From contig NC_092561.1 in NCBI RefSeq assembly GCF_037975245.1, positions 1,834,501 to 1,898,500 of the forward strand: a stretch of 64,000 bases of DNA. Direction: 5' to 3'. The notes under the pieces were generated by a model. The model had not been told where the DNA came from and did no database searches. It saw nothing but the letters and a program-made list of their open reading frames with translations. Shown piece by piece: positions 13,501 through 22,853 of this stretch. The translations under genes were made by a program, and so were the position numbers. This stretch comes from Apostichopus japonicus (Eukaryota > Echinodermata > Holothuroidea > Aspidochirotida > Stichopodidae). Numbering within the stretch: position 1 is the first letter of the stretch; each line of letters starts with the position of its first letter.

Positions 13501-16500
13501 ATGTATGTATAAACATTAATAAATAAATAAAAGATTAAACCAAAAAAAATAACCACTAATGCCTTTTATCTTAGAAAATATAGCCACAGTATGTACCAGG
13601 AAAGTTACAGTCGGCTGAAAATCCCCATGCAGCAAGACTGAATCAATATTAAACAATATCTTGGCAGATCAGTAGTGCCTGTGAAACAGGTGCAGCTTGA
13701 GATGCAGCCTTGCTGCAAGATGCTGCAGCCCACTCAGCATCCTACTATTGACTCAGTGCTATAATATAAAACTACACCAATTCCCTGATCCTGTTATATG
13801 GACAACAAGTAAAACACACTGCAAACAATGATGCAGTCACTTTAAAATGTTAAAATCAAGCCCCCCAAAAAAAATGTCAAATCTTTGTTCAGACCATGGA
13901 TTGTGGGACCCAAATTTAAGGAAAAAGTGACTCTTGGATATTAGGGTTTTCTGTTATAGTTTTTGGGACAATTTAAGTGTTTGTTTACTTGACTTTATTT
14001 TAGTTTGATCTGTGTTTCACTATTTCTAACACGCAAAGAATTTTCATGCTACCTTCCCAATATCGGACATGAATATAACTTCATGAAATATCTCATCCAG
14101 ATGAACTGCCATTCATCTTCTCATCATCATCATCATTTTTGGATAAATTAATTCCTTCTGCCAAGCCTTATGCCAACCAAAATATTAAGCTGCTTTGATA
14201 TAATATATAATATTTTGATCCCCAGAAATGTCTAGAATTTGATTTGTTTATATTTTCTTTCTTTCTCTCCCTTAAAAGAAATGTGGAAAGAATGTCAGAC
14301 ATAAAGACTGATGTTGGCCGAGCTCGTGCCTTTGTCCGCCTCTCGCTGGAGCGTAAACTTCTCCATAATCATCTCAGGGAACTAGTATCAACACAGGAAC
14401 TATGCAAGTGAGTAAATACTTCAGTCTCTTAAAGGATATTTCCAATATATCAAAGTGCTGCATTGTTCGCCAGTGGCCAAAAATCCATTTAATATGCACA
14501 AACGACACGTGAAAAAAAAAAACACTACGGCCAGTTAAGTGTTTGGAATAATGGCTAGCCTTACAATGTCTACAGCTAACATGACATATTGCTATCATCT
14601 AGAGAACCTTGCAGAATTCTTTCTTAAACATACTAAATTTGGCTTTTAATGTTAAAAAAATTATAATAAAAATTCTTTTTGTTTACGACGATGGACATCT
14701 TGGACACTGTTTGAAAAAAAGTAAAGCCATTCCAGCTGCAGCGAGGCTGTATTTCGTAAAACTGCAGAGCAGAAAAGTTTGTCTTATGTAGCCTGGCTGC
14801 AGGAGGCTGCAGCTCCCTCAGCATCGCAGACTGACACAGTGCTTTGGCCAATTGTCTGTTTCCTCTTGAGTTAGCGTTTTCAGAGCCAAGTGCTTGACAA
14901 AAGAGAGACCTTGACCCATTGTATCTTCTGTATTGTGTTTCCTTGCCCTGTCATTACCTCTATAATTTATTTCATATTTTGTTTGTTTTCCTTCTATTTT
15001 TGCCTCGTCCAGACGAAGATACAAGCGCTATGCCTTTCTACGAGCAGAGGAAGAGAAAGAACAGTTTCTATATTACTTATTATCTTTGAATGCTGTCGAC
15101 CACACATGCTTCACCAATTCTTTCATCAGTACAAGTAAGTTTGCACAAGTAGATGGGAAGTGGTGGGTGGGGAAGTGGTGGGTGGGGAAGTGGTGGGTGG
15201 AGTGGTGGTGGTGGGTCGGGAAGTGGTGGGTCGGGTGGTGGTGGGTCGGGTGGTGGGTGGGGTAGTGGTGTGCACTGAGAACCACATGTACTACGAATGA
15301 GAGGTGGGCGAGGGGTGAACTGCCGAAGGCTTTTTTTGCTAAAACTGCTCATCTCACATCTACATTTGTTACCCAATTTATTTACTTTTATTGTCATTTT
15401 ATCTTTCCCTCCAGCCATGTCATACAGGGTTTTGATAATCCAGAGCCGTAAATTTCAGGCTCCACTCACGGCTAATCCCTGGATCTGCGTCTCAGGGGAG
15501 ATTAACACCACCAAGCTCATCCCTATCCCCAAGAACAATCAAGGTTTCATCTTTTCGGTAAGATATGAAATATATTTATCTAAGAAACTGAGACAAAAAC
15601 GATTGTATCCTGTTTATTAGTAATTGTTTCATAGATACAGACTAGAGTTTAAAAATTTTAATTAGTAAATCAGAAATTAGTGTATTAGTAATTGTTTCAT
15701 AGGTACAGGCAAGAGGGTTTAACATTTTAATTAGTAAATCAGTAATAAGTTAAATTAGTGATTGTTTCATAGATACAGGCTAGAGTTTTAACTATTTAAT
15801 TAGTAAATCAGAAATTAGTTTATTAGTAATTGTTTCATAGATACAGGCTAGAGTTTTTAACATTTTGGTAGCTAGAGAGTCAACGTTGTAGTATTTTATG
15901 GTCTAATGGGACTAGAGGGTTTCAGTGTGTCATAGTTACAGGTGGAGATTATCAATGTGTTTGATAAGGCCTTACTACCCCCCCAAAGCAGAATATTATA
16001 TATATTATATATTAATATATTTCAGAATAGTGATTTAAATCCTAGAAACTATTGTTAAGTAGATTACATTACAAATGTTAAAGACTAATGAGAAATAAAC
16101 CTTTCGAAATCCTGTTAATTTTGACAGCATCAAAATCTTGGCATGTTGACCACGGTTAGGATTGGTCACGACAACGCTGGCTTCCTTCCCAGGTGGTTAG
16201 TGGACAACGTAGTCATCAGAAATGAGATCACCGGACACACTTACAAGTAAGTTTAATTGTGAACTGCTTATCCATAGTTGTTGTAAAAATTATAATATTA
16301 CAAATATTATAATATTGTACTTTACTAAAAGTAGCATTGCAGTGGGTTACCAATTTCTTGCTAAATCTGCAATGATGTTGTTAAATTTTCCATTCTTTTC
16401 TTGATGAAAGTAGTTGCATAGATGTAGTATATCCATCGAATCGTATCTCATGCTTTAAAAATTTAATAAGAAAGAAGGGGGACAGAAAAGTTTGAATCTC

Positions 16501-18891
16501 AACAGGATTTGAGTCTGTGACCTGAGTTGTTCAAGCTATAAGCAAGCTGATGATGATGATGATTTTACGGTTTAATCTTCTTTCTATGTTTAGGTTTCCA
16601 TGTGGGAAGTGGATAGGTAAGGGTGTTGATGACGGCAGTCTGGAGCGACTACTGGTCGGTGAGCTCCTCCCGCTGTGTCAGGATCTGGAGCATGACTTTG
16701 GCAGGGGCTCCCAGACACTCCCAAACCGCAAGAAGTCATCCACCCTGCCCCGCCCCAGTCATACCAGTATTAAACTAGACCAGAGTGCAATTCAGGAAAA
16801 ACTCACAGATGTTGTCAACAACATCGTCAAGCACTTCTACAAGTCGGACAAAGAGGTGGGGCTCATGCATATTCATGTCATATCTAGTTAGGGGCTCATG
16901 CATATTCATGTCATATCTAGTTAGGGGCTCATGCATATTCATTTCATATCTAGTTAGGGGCTCATGCATTATCATGTCATATATAGTTAGGGGCTCATGC
17001 ATATTCACGTCATATCTAGTTAGGGGCTCATGCATATTCATTTCATATCTAGTTAAATCGTTCCTATCATGTTAAAAGCAAAAAATCAATCAAATCAAAC
17101 TATTCGTGTGATGGTGGTGGTGGAGGCATGCATATTCATAATGTTGGGATGAGTGTTATAAGATTAACAATGATATGAGTTTATGCATATTCATCTTTCC
17201 TTCAACTCCTCAGAGAGGATCGTTCACACCCCTTCTCTGCGGTGAAGATGGTTTGGTCCATTGTATGGAGATGGTACTCCAATATGGTTTCAAATCATCT
17301 CGGCTTTTTCAGAAGAATTTCTACATCTGGGATTTTCTGGGTGAGTCTTTGAATAAAATTCCTTGATTTGTGAAATTTAATTTTTGTTTGTAGAGCTTGT
17401 ACTGCTTAAGTCGCTTGAATTTTCAGTCGTCACTTCACAGCACATGTTTGTGTAACAGTTGCTAAAATTATGTCCACAGGACCAAAATTGTGGGAGTATG
17501 AACTACTGTAAGTTAACATTATAATGTACAGGAGTTTTATTGTTTTAGTTTTTTTTCGTTTTTCTTTTTTCTACCAGAAAAAGTGAAACGTTGTCTGGAT
17601 ATGCTAGATGAGTCGGAGGAGGGTCATCTCAGCTCACAGCAGGAGAAGAAAGCAAGAAAGACATTTTGCTTCACTCTTGAGCAGATCACACAACATGGCA
17701 GGACTATGGGCAAGGATGGAAAATTTCAGATGCTGGTCTGCATCGGTGTTAGGTAAGAGATGTGATGAAATGTAAGACCAGATGTCAGATGCTGGTCTGC
17801 ATCGGTGTTAGGTAAAGAGACCAGATGTTATGTAAGACCAGATGTCAGATGCTGGTCTGCATCGGTGTTAGGTAAAGAGAGGGGATGTAATGTCAGACCA
17901 GATGTCAGATTCTGGTCTGCATCGGGTGTTAGGAAAGAGATGAGATGTAATGTAAGACCAGATGTCAGATGCTGGTCTGCATCGGTGTTAGGTAAGAGAT
18001 GTGATGAAATGTCAGACCAGATGTCAGATGCTGGTCTGCATCGGTGTTAGGTAAAGAAACCAGATGAAATGTAAGACCAGATGTCAGATGCTGGTCTGCA
18101 TCGATGTTAGGTTAAGAGAGGGGATGTAATGTCAGACCAGATGTCAGATTCTGGTCTGCATCGGGTGTTAGGAAAGAGATGAGATGTAATGTAAGACCAG
18201 ATGTCAGATGCTGGTCTGCATCGGAAGAGAGGGGATGTAATGTCAGACCAGATGTCAGATTCTGGTCTGTTTAGGGTGTTAGGTAAGAGATGAGGTGAAA
18301 GGTTAAGACAAGATGTCATATGCTGGTCTGCATTAGTGTGAGGTACTGAGATGAGATGAAATGTAAGACCAGATTAGGTCTTACATTATGTATGAGGTGG
18401 TGACTCTCAGTATGATTTCTGACAGTTGTGTAAGTTTCTGAGATCACTTCAAGTTAAAAGAAAACTAAAGCAATTGTTGATGTAGCATCCTAAGTTACAT
18501 AAGAGATTATTGTACTTGCAGCAAATTCTTGCAATTTATTGCTTTAGCAACTCCTTAAGGTATGCCACAGACAGCTTGAAAGATGATAATCATTTAACTT
18601 TTGGTACTTCATATTTTTGTTTCCCCTTTGAAATTTCATTAACATTATGTTAAGTCTTGGCTGTACAATTTATAAGTTCTTTCTTTTTCTCATGGTAGGA
18701 ATCACCTTCTCTACCAGTGGTTGCCGATCTTAGCCGAAACTTCAGTGGCAAAGAATATGTACGAGGACTTCTCCTTCTTTAACAACCCTGTGGCTTTGGA
18801 CTCCATCGTTAATCTATTAATGCAACTGGAAGGCTTCAACATTGTGCTGGAATCATCCATTACAAAAGGGGTGGAATATGAATATTCATGA
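1325..18891 (+). CDS. DENND5: DENND5A/B-type DENN-domain Rab GEF, C-terminal 726 codons (5' part outside window)
   Basis: Fifteen exons join without a frame break: 1325-1541, 2359-2509, 4466-4559, 5990-6103, 10872-11024, 11868-11952, 12843-12939, 14279-14407, 15013-15134, 15415-15557, 16128-16246, 16594-16855, 17214-17340, 17578-17752 and 18699-18891 (stop TGA at 18889-18891). The summed length is 2181 nt = 727 codons. Hallmarks of the DENND5 (Rab6IP1) family are visible: [93 protein letters not shown] and [13 protein letters not shown]. Vertebrate DENND5 proteins are ~1,280 aa, so about the C-terminal 57% is here; no uDENN/cDENN exon was found in 1-1324. Known role: GEF for Rab39 and effector of Rab6, acting in Golgi/endosome traffic. 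Invertebrates usually carry one gene, so A versus B is not assignable. The last three residues before the stop fall in a 3'-UTR repeat (see findings). Confidence 0.95.
1542..5989. other. DENND5 introns 1542-2358, 2510-4465 and 4560-5989
   Basis: Non-coding, AT-rich. A G-run precedes 2280. A TA-rich microsatellite is near 2800-2815. An imperfect repeat of GACAATTTGTCA type is at ~4070-4105. A repeat copy is at 5212-5400. No gene is recognised in any frame. Confidence 0.7.
5212..5400. repeat. Diverged copy of the 1127-1207 interspersed repeat
   Basis: It shares CTCACTTACCTGTCCCCTCA with the other copies and, further on, CATTCTACC...AAGTGTCT with the copy at 11302-11495. The homologous length is thus about 190 bp. 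Confidence 0.5.
5990..15134 (+). CDS. DENND5: DENND5 exons for the first RUN domain
   Basis: The six exons 5990-6103, 10872-11024, 11868-11952, 12843-12939, 14279-14407 and 15013-15134 encode window residues ~155-387, the first RUN domain and the helix joining it to PLAT. Recognisable blocks are [39 protein letters not shown], a serine-rich variable segment before [28 protein letters not shown], and [18 protein letters not shown] running to AVDHTCFTN. In vertebrate DENND5A this RUN domain binds Rab6-GTP. The 4.8-kb intron at 6104-10871 is the largest in the gene. Intron positions inside the domain leave every conserved block intact. Confidence 0.92.
6441..6556. repeat. Polypyrimidine/polypurine inverted repeat
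   Basis: CCCCCTCCCTCCCCATGATG (6441-6460) is the complement of the segment at 6535-6556, giving ~20-bp arms around a 75-bp loop. The loop contains three short direct repeats of AAGTTATGTCC type. Confidence 0.6.
10093..10191. repeat. Short degenerate tandem repeat, GGACCCTAGTG-type units
   Basis: Five imperfect copies of ATCAAGGACCCTAGTG spaced ~20-25 bp apart lie in the large DENND5 intron. There is no coding potential. Confidence 0.6.
11302..11495. repeat. Copy of the 1127-1207 interspersed repeat, longest intact copy
   Basis: The first ~75 bp match 1127-1207 closely (TTTACTTCGCTCCTCGCTTA, then TCTACCGTGCCTA). The rest matches 5290-5400. The copy lies in DENND5 intron 11025-11867. Confidence 0.6.
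13215..13254. repeat. Perfect 15-bp-stem hairpin
   Basis: TTTCGTGTGAGATGG (13215-13229) and its exact reverse complement (13240-13254) flank a 10-nt loop in DENND5 intron 12940-14278. It is too short for a typical miRNA precursor and may be a foldback remnant. Confidence 0.7.
13702..13760. repeat. Dispersed ~57-bp repeat, copy A (DENND5 intron)
   Basis: It resembles 14788-14842: both contain GCAGCC-TGGCTGCAAG-TGCTGCAGC, CTCAGCATC and GACTCAGTGCT-type blocks in the same order. Confidence 0.5.
14788..14842. repeat. Dispersed ~57-bp repeat, copy B (next DENND5 intron)
   Basis: This is the counterpart of 13702-13760, in the same orientation, about 1.1 kb downstream and separated from it by exon 14279-14407. 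Confidence 0.5.
15150..15266. repeat. G-rich minisatellite close to a splice donor
   Basis: Repeated GGGAAGTGGTGGGTGG units start ~15 bp after the donor at 15135. The many G-runs on the RNA-sense strand could form G-quadruplexes. Long ORFs in this stretch on the minus strand (His/Pro repeats) are artefacts of the repeat. Confidence 0.85.
15415..16855 (+). CDS. DENND5: DENND5 exons for the PLAT domain and following linker
   Basis: Exons 15415-15557, 16128-16246 and 16594-16855 encode window residues ~388-562. PLAT (polycystin-1/lipoxygenase/alpha-toxin) beta-sandwich signatures are [34 protein letters not shown] and [15 protein letters not shown]. The linker after ELLPLCQD is polar and proline-rich and is the usual variable region. 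It is followed by [15 protein letters not shown], which begins RUN2. PLAT domains bind lipid or protein partners at membranes. The third exon ends at a weak donor (GAG|GTGGGG) where a 33-bp minisatellite begins. Confidence 0.92.
15617..15866. repeat. ~65-bp tandem array, 4 copies
   Basis: Units starting ATTAGTAATTGTTTCATAG recur at about 15617, 15680, 15756 and 15824, each followed by a TACAGGCTAGAGTTT-type block and ATTAGTAAATCAG. The array begins ~60 bp after the donor at 15558. Confidence 0.85.
16858..17055. repeat. 33-bp tandem array, 6 copies, starting at a splice donor
   Basis: Six units of GGGGCTCATGCATATTCAT plus TCATATCTAGTTA run from the second base after the donor GT at 16856-16857. 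Because 33 is divisible by three, long ORFs appear in several frames; they are not genes. Confidence 0.92.
17214..18891 (+). CDS. DENND5: DENND5 exons for the second RUN domain and C-terminus
   Basis: Exons 17214-17340, 17578-17752 and 18699-18891 encode window residues 563-726. Conserved blocks are [53 protein letters not shown] and [12 protein letters not shown], then a short tail ending in [18 protein letters not shown]. Vertebrate proteins end a few residues after the equivalent SLVKG, so the length is normal. Exon 17578-17752 is the source of a tandem array that copies its last ~28 bases and its donor into the following intron. Only the first donor keeps the frame open: reading past it gives GTT-AGG-TAA. 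Confidence 0.92.
17724..18370. repeat. ~60-bp tandem array copying an exon end and its 5' splice site (11 copies)
   Basis: The core GATGCTGGTCTGCATCGG is the end of DENND5 exon 17578-17752. It is repeated ten more times in the intron, each unit containing a copy of the exon/intron junction. AG|GT is kept after 17811, 17871, 17991, 18050, 18110, 18282 and 18342, and lost in three copies. The spacer between cores is GACCAGATGTCAGAT-like. Confidence 0.93.
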
Positions 18892-19430
18892 CAATGAATA
18901 TTTAAAAATGGACGCGTGTTGAGTCATGCATGTATGTGAATGTAGTCATTTTTAACCTGTTCTGTTGGAGTGATCCATTATGAAAGGGGTGGAGCATGAA
19001 TATTTATAATAGTGAATATTTCCAAAACGGCTGTGTGTTGAGTCCTGCATGTATATGAGAATATAGTCATTCTAGCCTAGAGGAGTTTTTAGTCGCCCTG
19101 CTCCTAACTTGAAGAGATAAAATATGAATATTTATGAGCATCATTATCATGAATATTCACAGTGTTAGATCAGGCATGTGTGTGCAGGAATGATAGCCAA
19201 TAGAACAGCATCATTGTTCTGTTCCTGAGGGGAGGGAAAGCATTAAGTATGAATATTCATTGCAAAGAATATCTTGAAGGAACATTGTGTTTGGATCATG
19301 CATGCCTGCCTATTTAGTCACTTAAGGCATGACCTGACACTTTCACCTGTGTGGTAAAGAACAGCAAGTTGGCTGTTGCACATGATATATGGATATTCAT
19401 GAATACTCATGAATAATCATTCAATAACTG
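18850..19430. repeat. ~115-130-bp degenerate tandem repeat spanning the DENND5 stop codon
   Basis: The segment GGGGTGGAATATGAATATTC at the end of the coding sequence recurs in altered form near 18985, 19115, 19240 and 19385. Each is followed by a GTTGAGTCATGCATGT-like or related block. The first unit contains the stop codon and the last residues. Confidence 0.75.
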
Positions 19431-19915
19431 AATAATCATGAAGCAACCCATTTTTGTGAGTGTTTGAACATTAGTATTAAGCAACTCTGCAGATATTGCA
19501 GATCTTTTCTTTTTCTTCTCCTCCTTCCTCTTCTTCTTCTTCTTTGTCTGGTGATGTCAAGTTATGACCACCAAGTAATGACGTTGATGTCTAATGCATC
19601 GACCGAGCGAGAAAATTGAACCGGTTCTGGATTTAGTTGAGACAGAAATTACTGTAGAAGCAAATCTGTAAACAGGAACACTTTACATCAGAGAAAATCT
19701 CAAGTAGGCGTATTGTGGAGATGTTTATTTTCGTAGTAATTAGTTTATGACCTTTGACCTAAGCAGTATCAAAGACTAGGTCAAGATGATTCTCAGGAAA
19801 GGAATTTTTGGAGCCCACTTTCTCAGGAAAAGCAAAGTAGTAACTGCACCCTCCTTTAAAGAAACTGAAGGATAATGATCCTTGTGAATGGACTGACACA
19901 CTTAACAGAATTGTA

Positions 19916-19921
19916 AATAAA
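19916..19921 (+). terminator. Candidate DENND5 polyadenylation signal AATAAA
   Basis: AATAAA lies about 1 kb after the DENND5 stop and is followed by a GT-rich stretch (19955-19975). I saw no earlier AATAAA after the stop. Confidence 0.4.
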
Positions 19922-20772
19922 TTGAATTCAAATGTAGGAGAACAGGAGAGGCTTGAGTGGGTGGGGGGGGGGGCAGGGATAATATTCAGGAGCTGTTGAA
20001 GACATTGGGCACCATCAGGGCTTTAGTGGACATGACAGGGTGGGGGGGGGGGTCTAAGGAAACTGGAGATTGGGGGGAATAGGATAATGAATTGTGTATG
20101 AAAAGGGGCAGAATGGAGCTGTTGAAAGGATTGGAAGCTGTTAAGATTATTTATAGAGTAAGCAATGTCAAAAGAACATAAGGTATTATAGTTTGTAAAG
20201 GAAAGAGGTTGATTTTTAATCTTTGCCAAAATTGGGTATTATTTTTATAGAGTGTTTGTAAAGTTTGCTCAAATTAATCATCTATTCTCTTTTTAATTTG
20301 TTTTTTATACAACCAGCATTCATGAAAATGTATTTGTTACATGCTACATAATTCAATATGCCCAATACCATTTCAATTCTCAATCCTTATATAAACTGGG
20401 GAGGGCGGGGGGGGGGGATGTGGGGGAGTGAGGGAGGGTGGGGAAGCAGGATTGATTTTTGTTTATTAACTTGAGTAGCCTTTGTCCTTGCCAGTTATTG
20501 ATGAACAAAAATTATTTGTGTATGCCAATCAGCTTCTCGTTACTTTGCCTTTAATTGCATTGTTTTTTTTTTTCTTTTTGCTTTGTTTTATTTCAAGCCC
20601 ACATTTGCCGTTTATAATCAGGGATAGGTAATAAAGGCCTTAGCGTCATAATAAATGAACTTTTGTGCAATTTTAGTTGCAGTTACTTTAATGGATGGTT
20701 GTGGTACCTTCATCGTAAACTGTGACACCTTAGGTGCTGTGTCAAAGGATATTCAGTGATAAGACACATACA

Positions 20773-21245
20773 TGTGTACAAAAATGAGTGAACAAATATT
20801 GAGTACAAAATTGAGTTTAAAAAAAATGAGTACAAAAATGAGTACAAAATGAGTATACACAATTGAATACAAATTGAGTATTCAAATTGAATACAAATTG
20901 AGTATACAAATTCAATACCAAATGATTATACAAATTGAGTATACAAATTGAATACAAAATGAGTATACAAATTAAATACAAATGAGTATACAAATTGAGT
21001 CCAAAAATGAGTATACAAATTGTACAAAATGTAGAATGAGTACAATGAGTAGAATGAGTACAAAATGAGCATACACATTGAATACAAAATGAGTGTACAA
21101 ATTGAGTGCAAAATGAGTATACAAAATGAGTGCAAAATGAGTATACAAATTGAGTATATAAGTTGAGTATACAAAATTAGTGTACAAAATTGAGTACAAA
21201 ATTGAGTACATGAGTATACAAATTGAGTACAAAATGAGTAAAAAT
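20773..21245. repeat. AT-rich minisatellite, GAGTAC/TACAAA-type units
   Basis: Dozens of imperfect AAATGAGTATACAAATTGAG units occur here. Apparent ORFs (Leu/Tyr/Ile-rich, minus strand) derive from the repeat and are rejected. Confidence 0.9.
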
Positions 21246-22786
21246 TTCTGCACTGTTAATATCATGTTCTTTAGTCTAGATTCCATTGTTTTTATTAAAG
21301 CTAACTTTTACAAGAACAATCACTTCATTACTACAGGCAACACAACATAGGGGTTGGTTTTTGTTTAAAATCGACAAAGCACGTTTATATTCTTCTTTTG
21401 TTTCTTCTTACAATCTTGCCAATTGCTCCAAGACATGTGATACAGTATGAGCGTTTCAAAGTTTTCATCAAAATGCACATTTGTTTGTGAGAATGTTACT
21501 GTCTTCTGTTGGTGTAAAGAAAGTTAAATGTGTGACAGCATATATTGCATGGATATGTTATACATTGATCTAATTTCATCATCATGTTTCTTTCAAGATA
21601 TACTTTATCATGTAGTATTATTGCAAGCAATATCACTTAAATAGCCAAAGGATGTAGGTTCTGCTCATCATGATGTAAATTTCACATAAATAATAGCATG
21701 TATATAGCGTCGTACGTAAACTGATCGAGTAGACTCGCCGTGAGACTTCAGTGGGTACAAGCTTGACCTGATTGGTTGAAAGTTTGCATGGTATTGGAGA
21801 TACATATTTAGTACGCAAAATGTACAGAATGAGCTCTGAAGAAATTTCATGAATATTCATCAGATTTGGAAAAAGGAAGAGGGGGAGCATGTAGGGGCCA
21901 TAATTCCAGAAAAATCAATTTTTGTGTTAGTACAGATGATACAAAGGTTTTGTTCTCTAATTTGATTTTTTTTTCAGCAAATCTTCAGTTCAAACTTGAT
22001 TTCACCAGCAATCCACTGTTAAAACTACAATTGGTTGTGTGTATATCTACAAGGTTCTGAGTACTAACCATGAGTAAAATAATGAAAGTAAAATTCCAGT
22101 ATCCTTGCCCGTTCATATTGAACGATGATACGACATTCTGTTGTTGCTGTTGTTTTTATTCAGGGAAACACTAAGCAGTGCCTTCTGTTATGTTGTGGTA
22201 GGATAGACTGATATATATTAACTGAGATGATTAAAAAAAAACGTTGTAAAAAAAAACCCCAAAATGTTGTCTACTTTGATTATATATCCTAAAAATATTA
22301 CCAAAACTCAACTTTTAAACCCTTTCTTGTCATTGTGCTTGCAAACATAAACAAATATATAATAAAATGCTAAAAAAAAAAAAAAAAAATGCTAAAGGCA
22401 TGAATGGTGAGTTGGTGTAAATCCATTATAAGAACTCGAGAAAATAAACGTTTGAAACCGTTGTAGTAGGGGTAGTGGTTATTACACTATTAACCAAGGG
22501 TACAAAAAAAAAGACAAAAATTAAACCATGTTCAGTATTGCTTTGTATTTTCTTTCATTAAGCAGTTAAAAATCATTGTCGCATGTTATTATTTTCTCAT
22601 TCGCCAGTTACTGATTTTTACTGATTTTTCTCCTTGACTATGTTGTCAGTTTTTGATCCAAATTAAGCAAGTTGTTATTTGTAAGTTCTAACACAATAAT
22701 ATGTTATGATATTTTTTAAGAAATTCTGATTTTTGTGTTACCCTTTTTACCTCTACCAGTGACAGTGCAGTCTCTGATAGACACTA

Positions 22787-22853
22787 CCTTCCTGCCTCTC
22801 CTCTCCTCCCCCTCCCTCCCCCTCCCCCCACCCCTTGCTCTTCCTCCCTCTCT
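22787..22853. repeat. Polypyrimidine tract
   Basis: About 65 bases almost wholly C/T, containing CCCCCTCCCTCCCCCTCCCC. On the minus strand it is G-rich, with quadruplex or triplex potential. Confidence 0.8.

Larger units (their letters stand above)
11025..14278. other. DENND5 introns 11025-11867, 11953-12842 and 12940-14278
   Basis: These introns contain an interspersed repeat copy (11302-11495), a palindrome ATGAATATTCAT ten bases after the donor at 12940, a hairpin (13215-13254) and a dispersed repeat (13702-13760). No additional exon is needed, because phases fit without one. Confidence 0.7.

Noticed and set aside
15073-15418. Minus-strand ORFs rich in His/Pro/Thr
   Set aside because: They translate the G-rich minisatellite next to a DENND5 exon and overlap that exon antisense.
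16775-17075. ORFs of repeated [11 protein letters not shown] or [11 protein letters not shown] type on both strands
   Set aside because: They are a 33-bp tandem repeat whose length is a multiple of three, so frames stay open by chance.
17805-18319. ORFs of repeated [11 protein letters not shown] type
   Set aside because: They translate the donor-site array in the intron.
20926-21286. Leu/Tyr/Ile-rich membrane-like minus-strand ORFs
   Set aside because: They translate an AT-rich minisatellite; the apparent transmembrane pattern is compositional.
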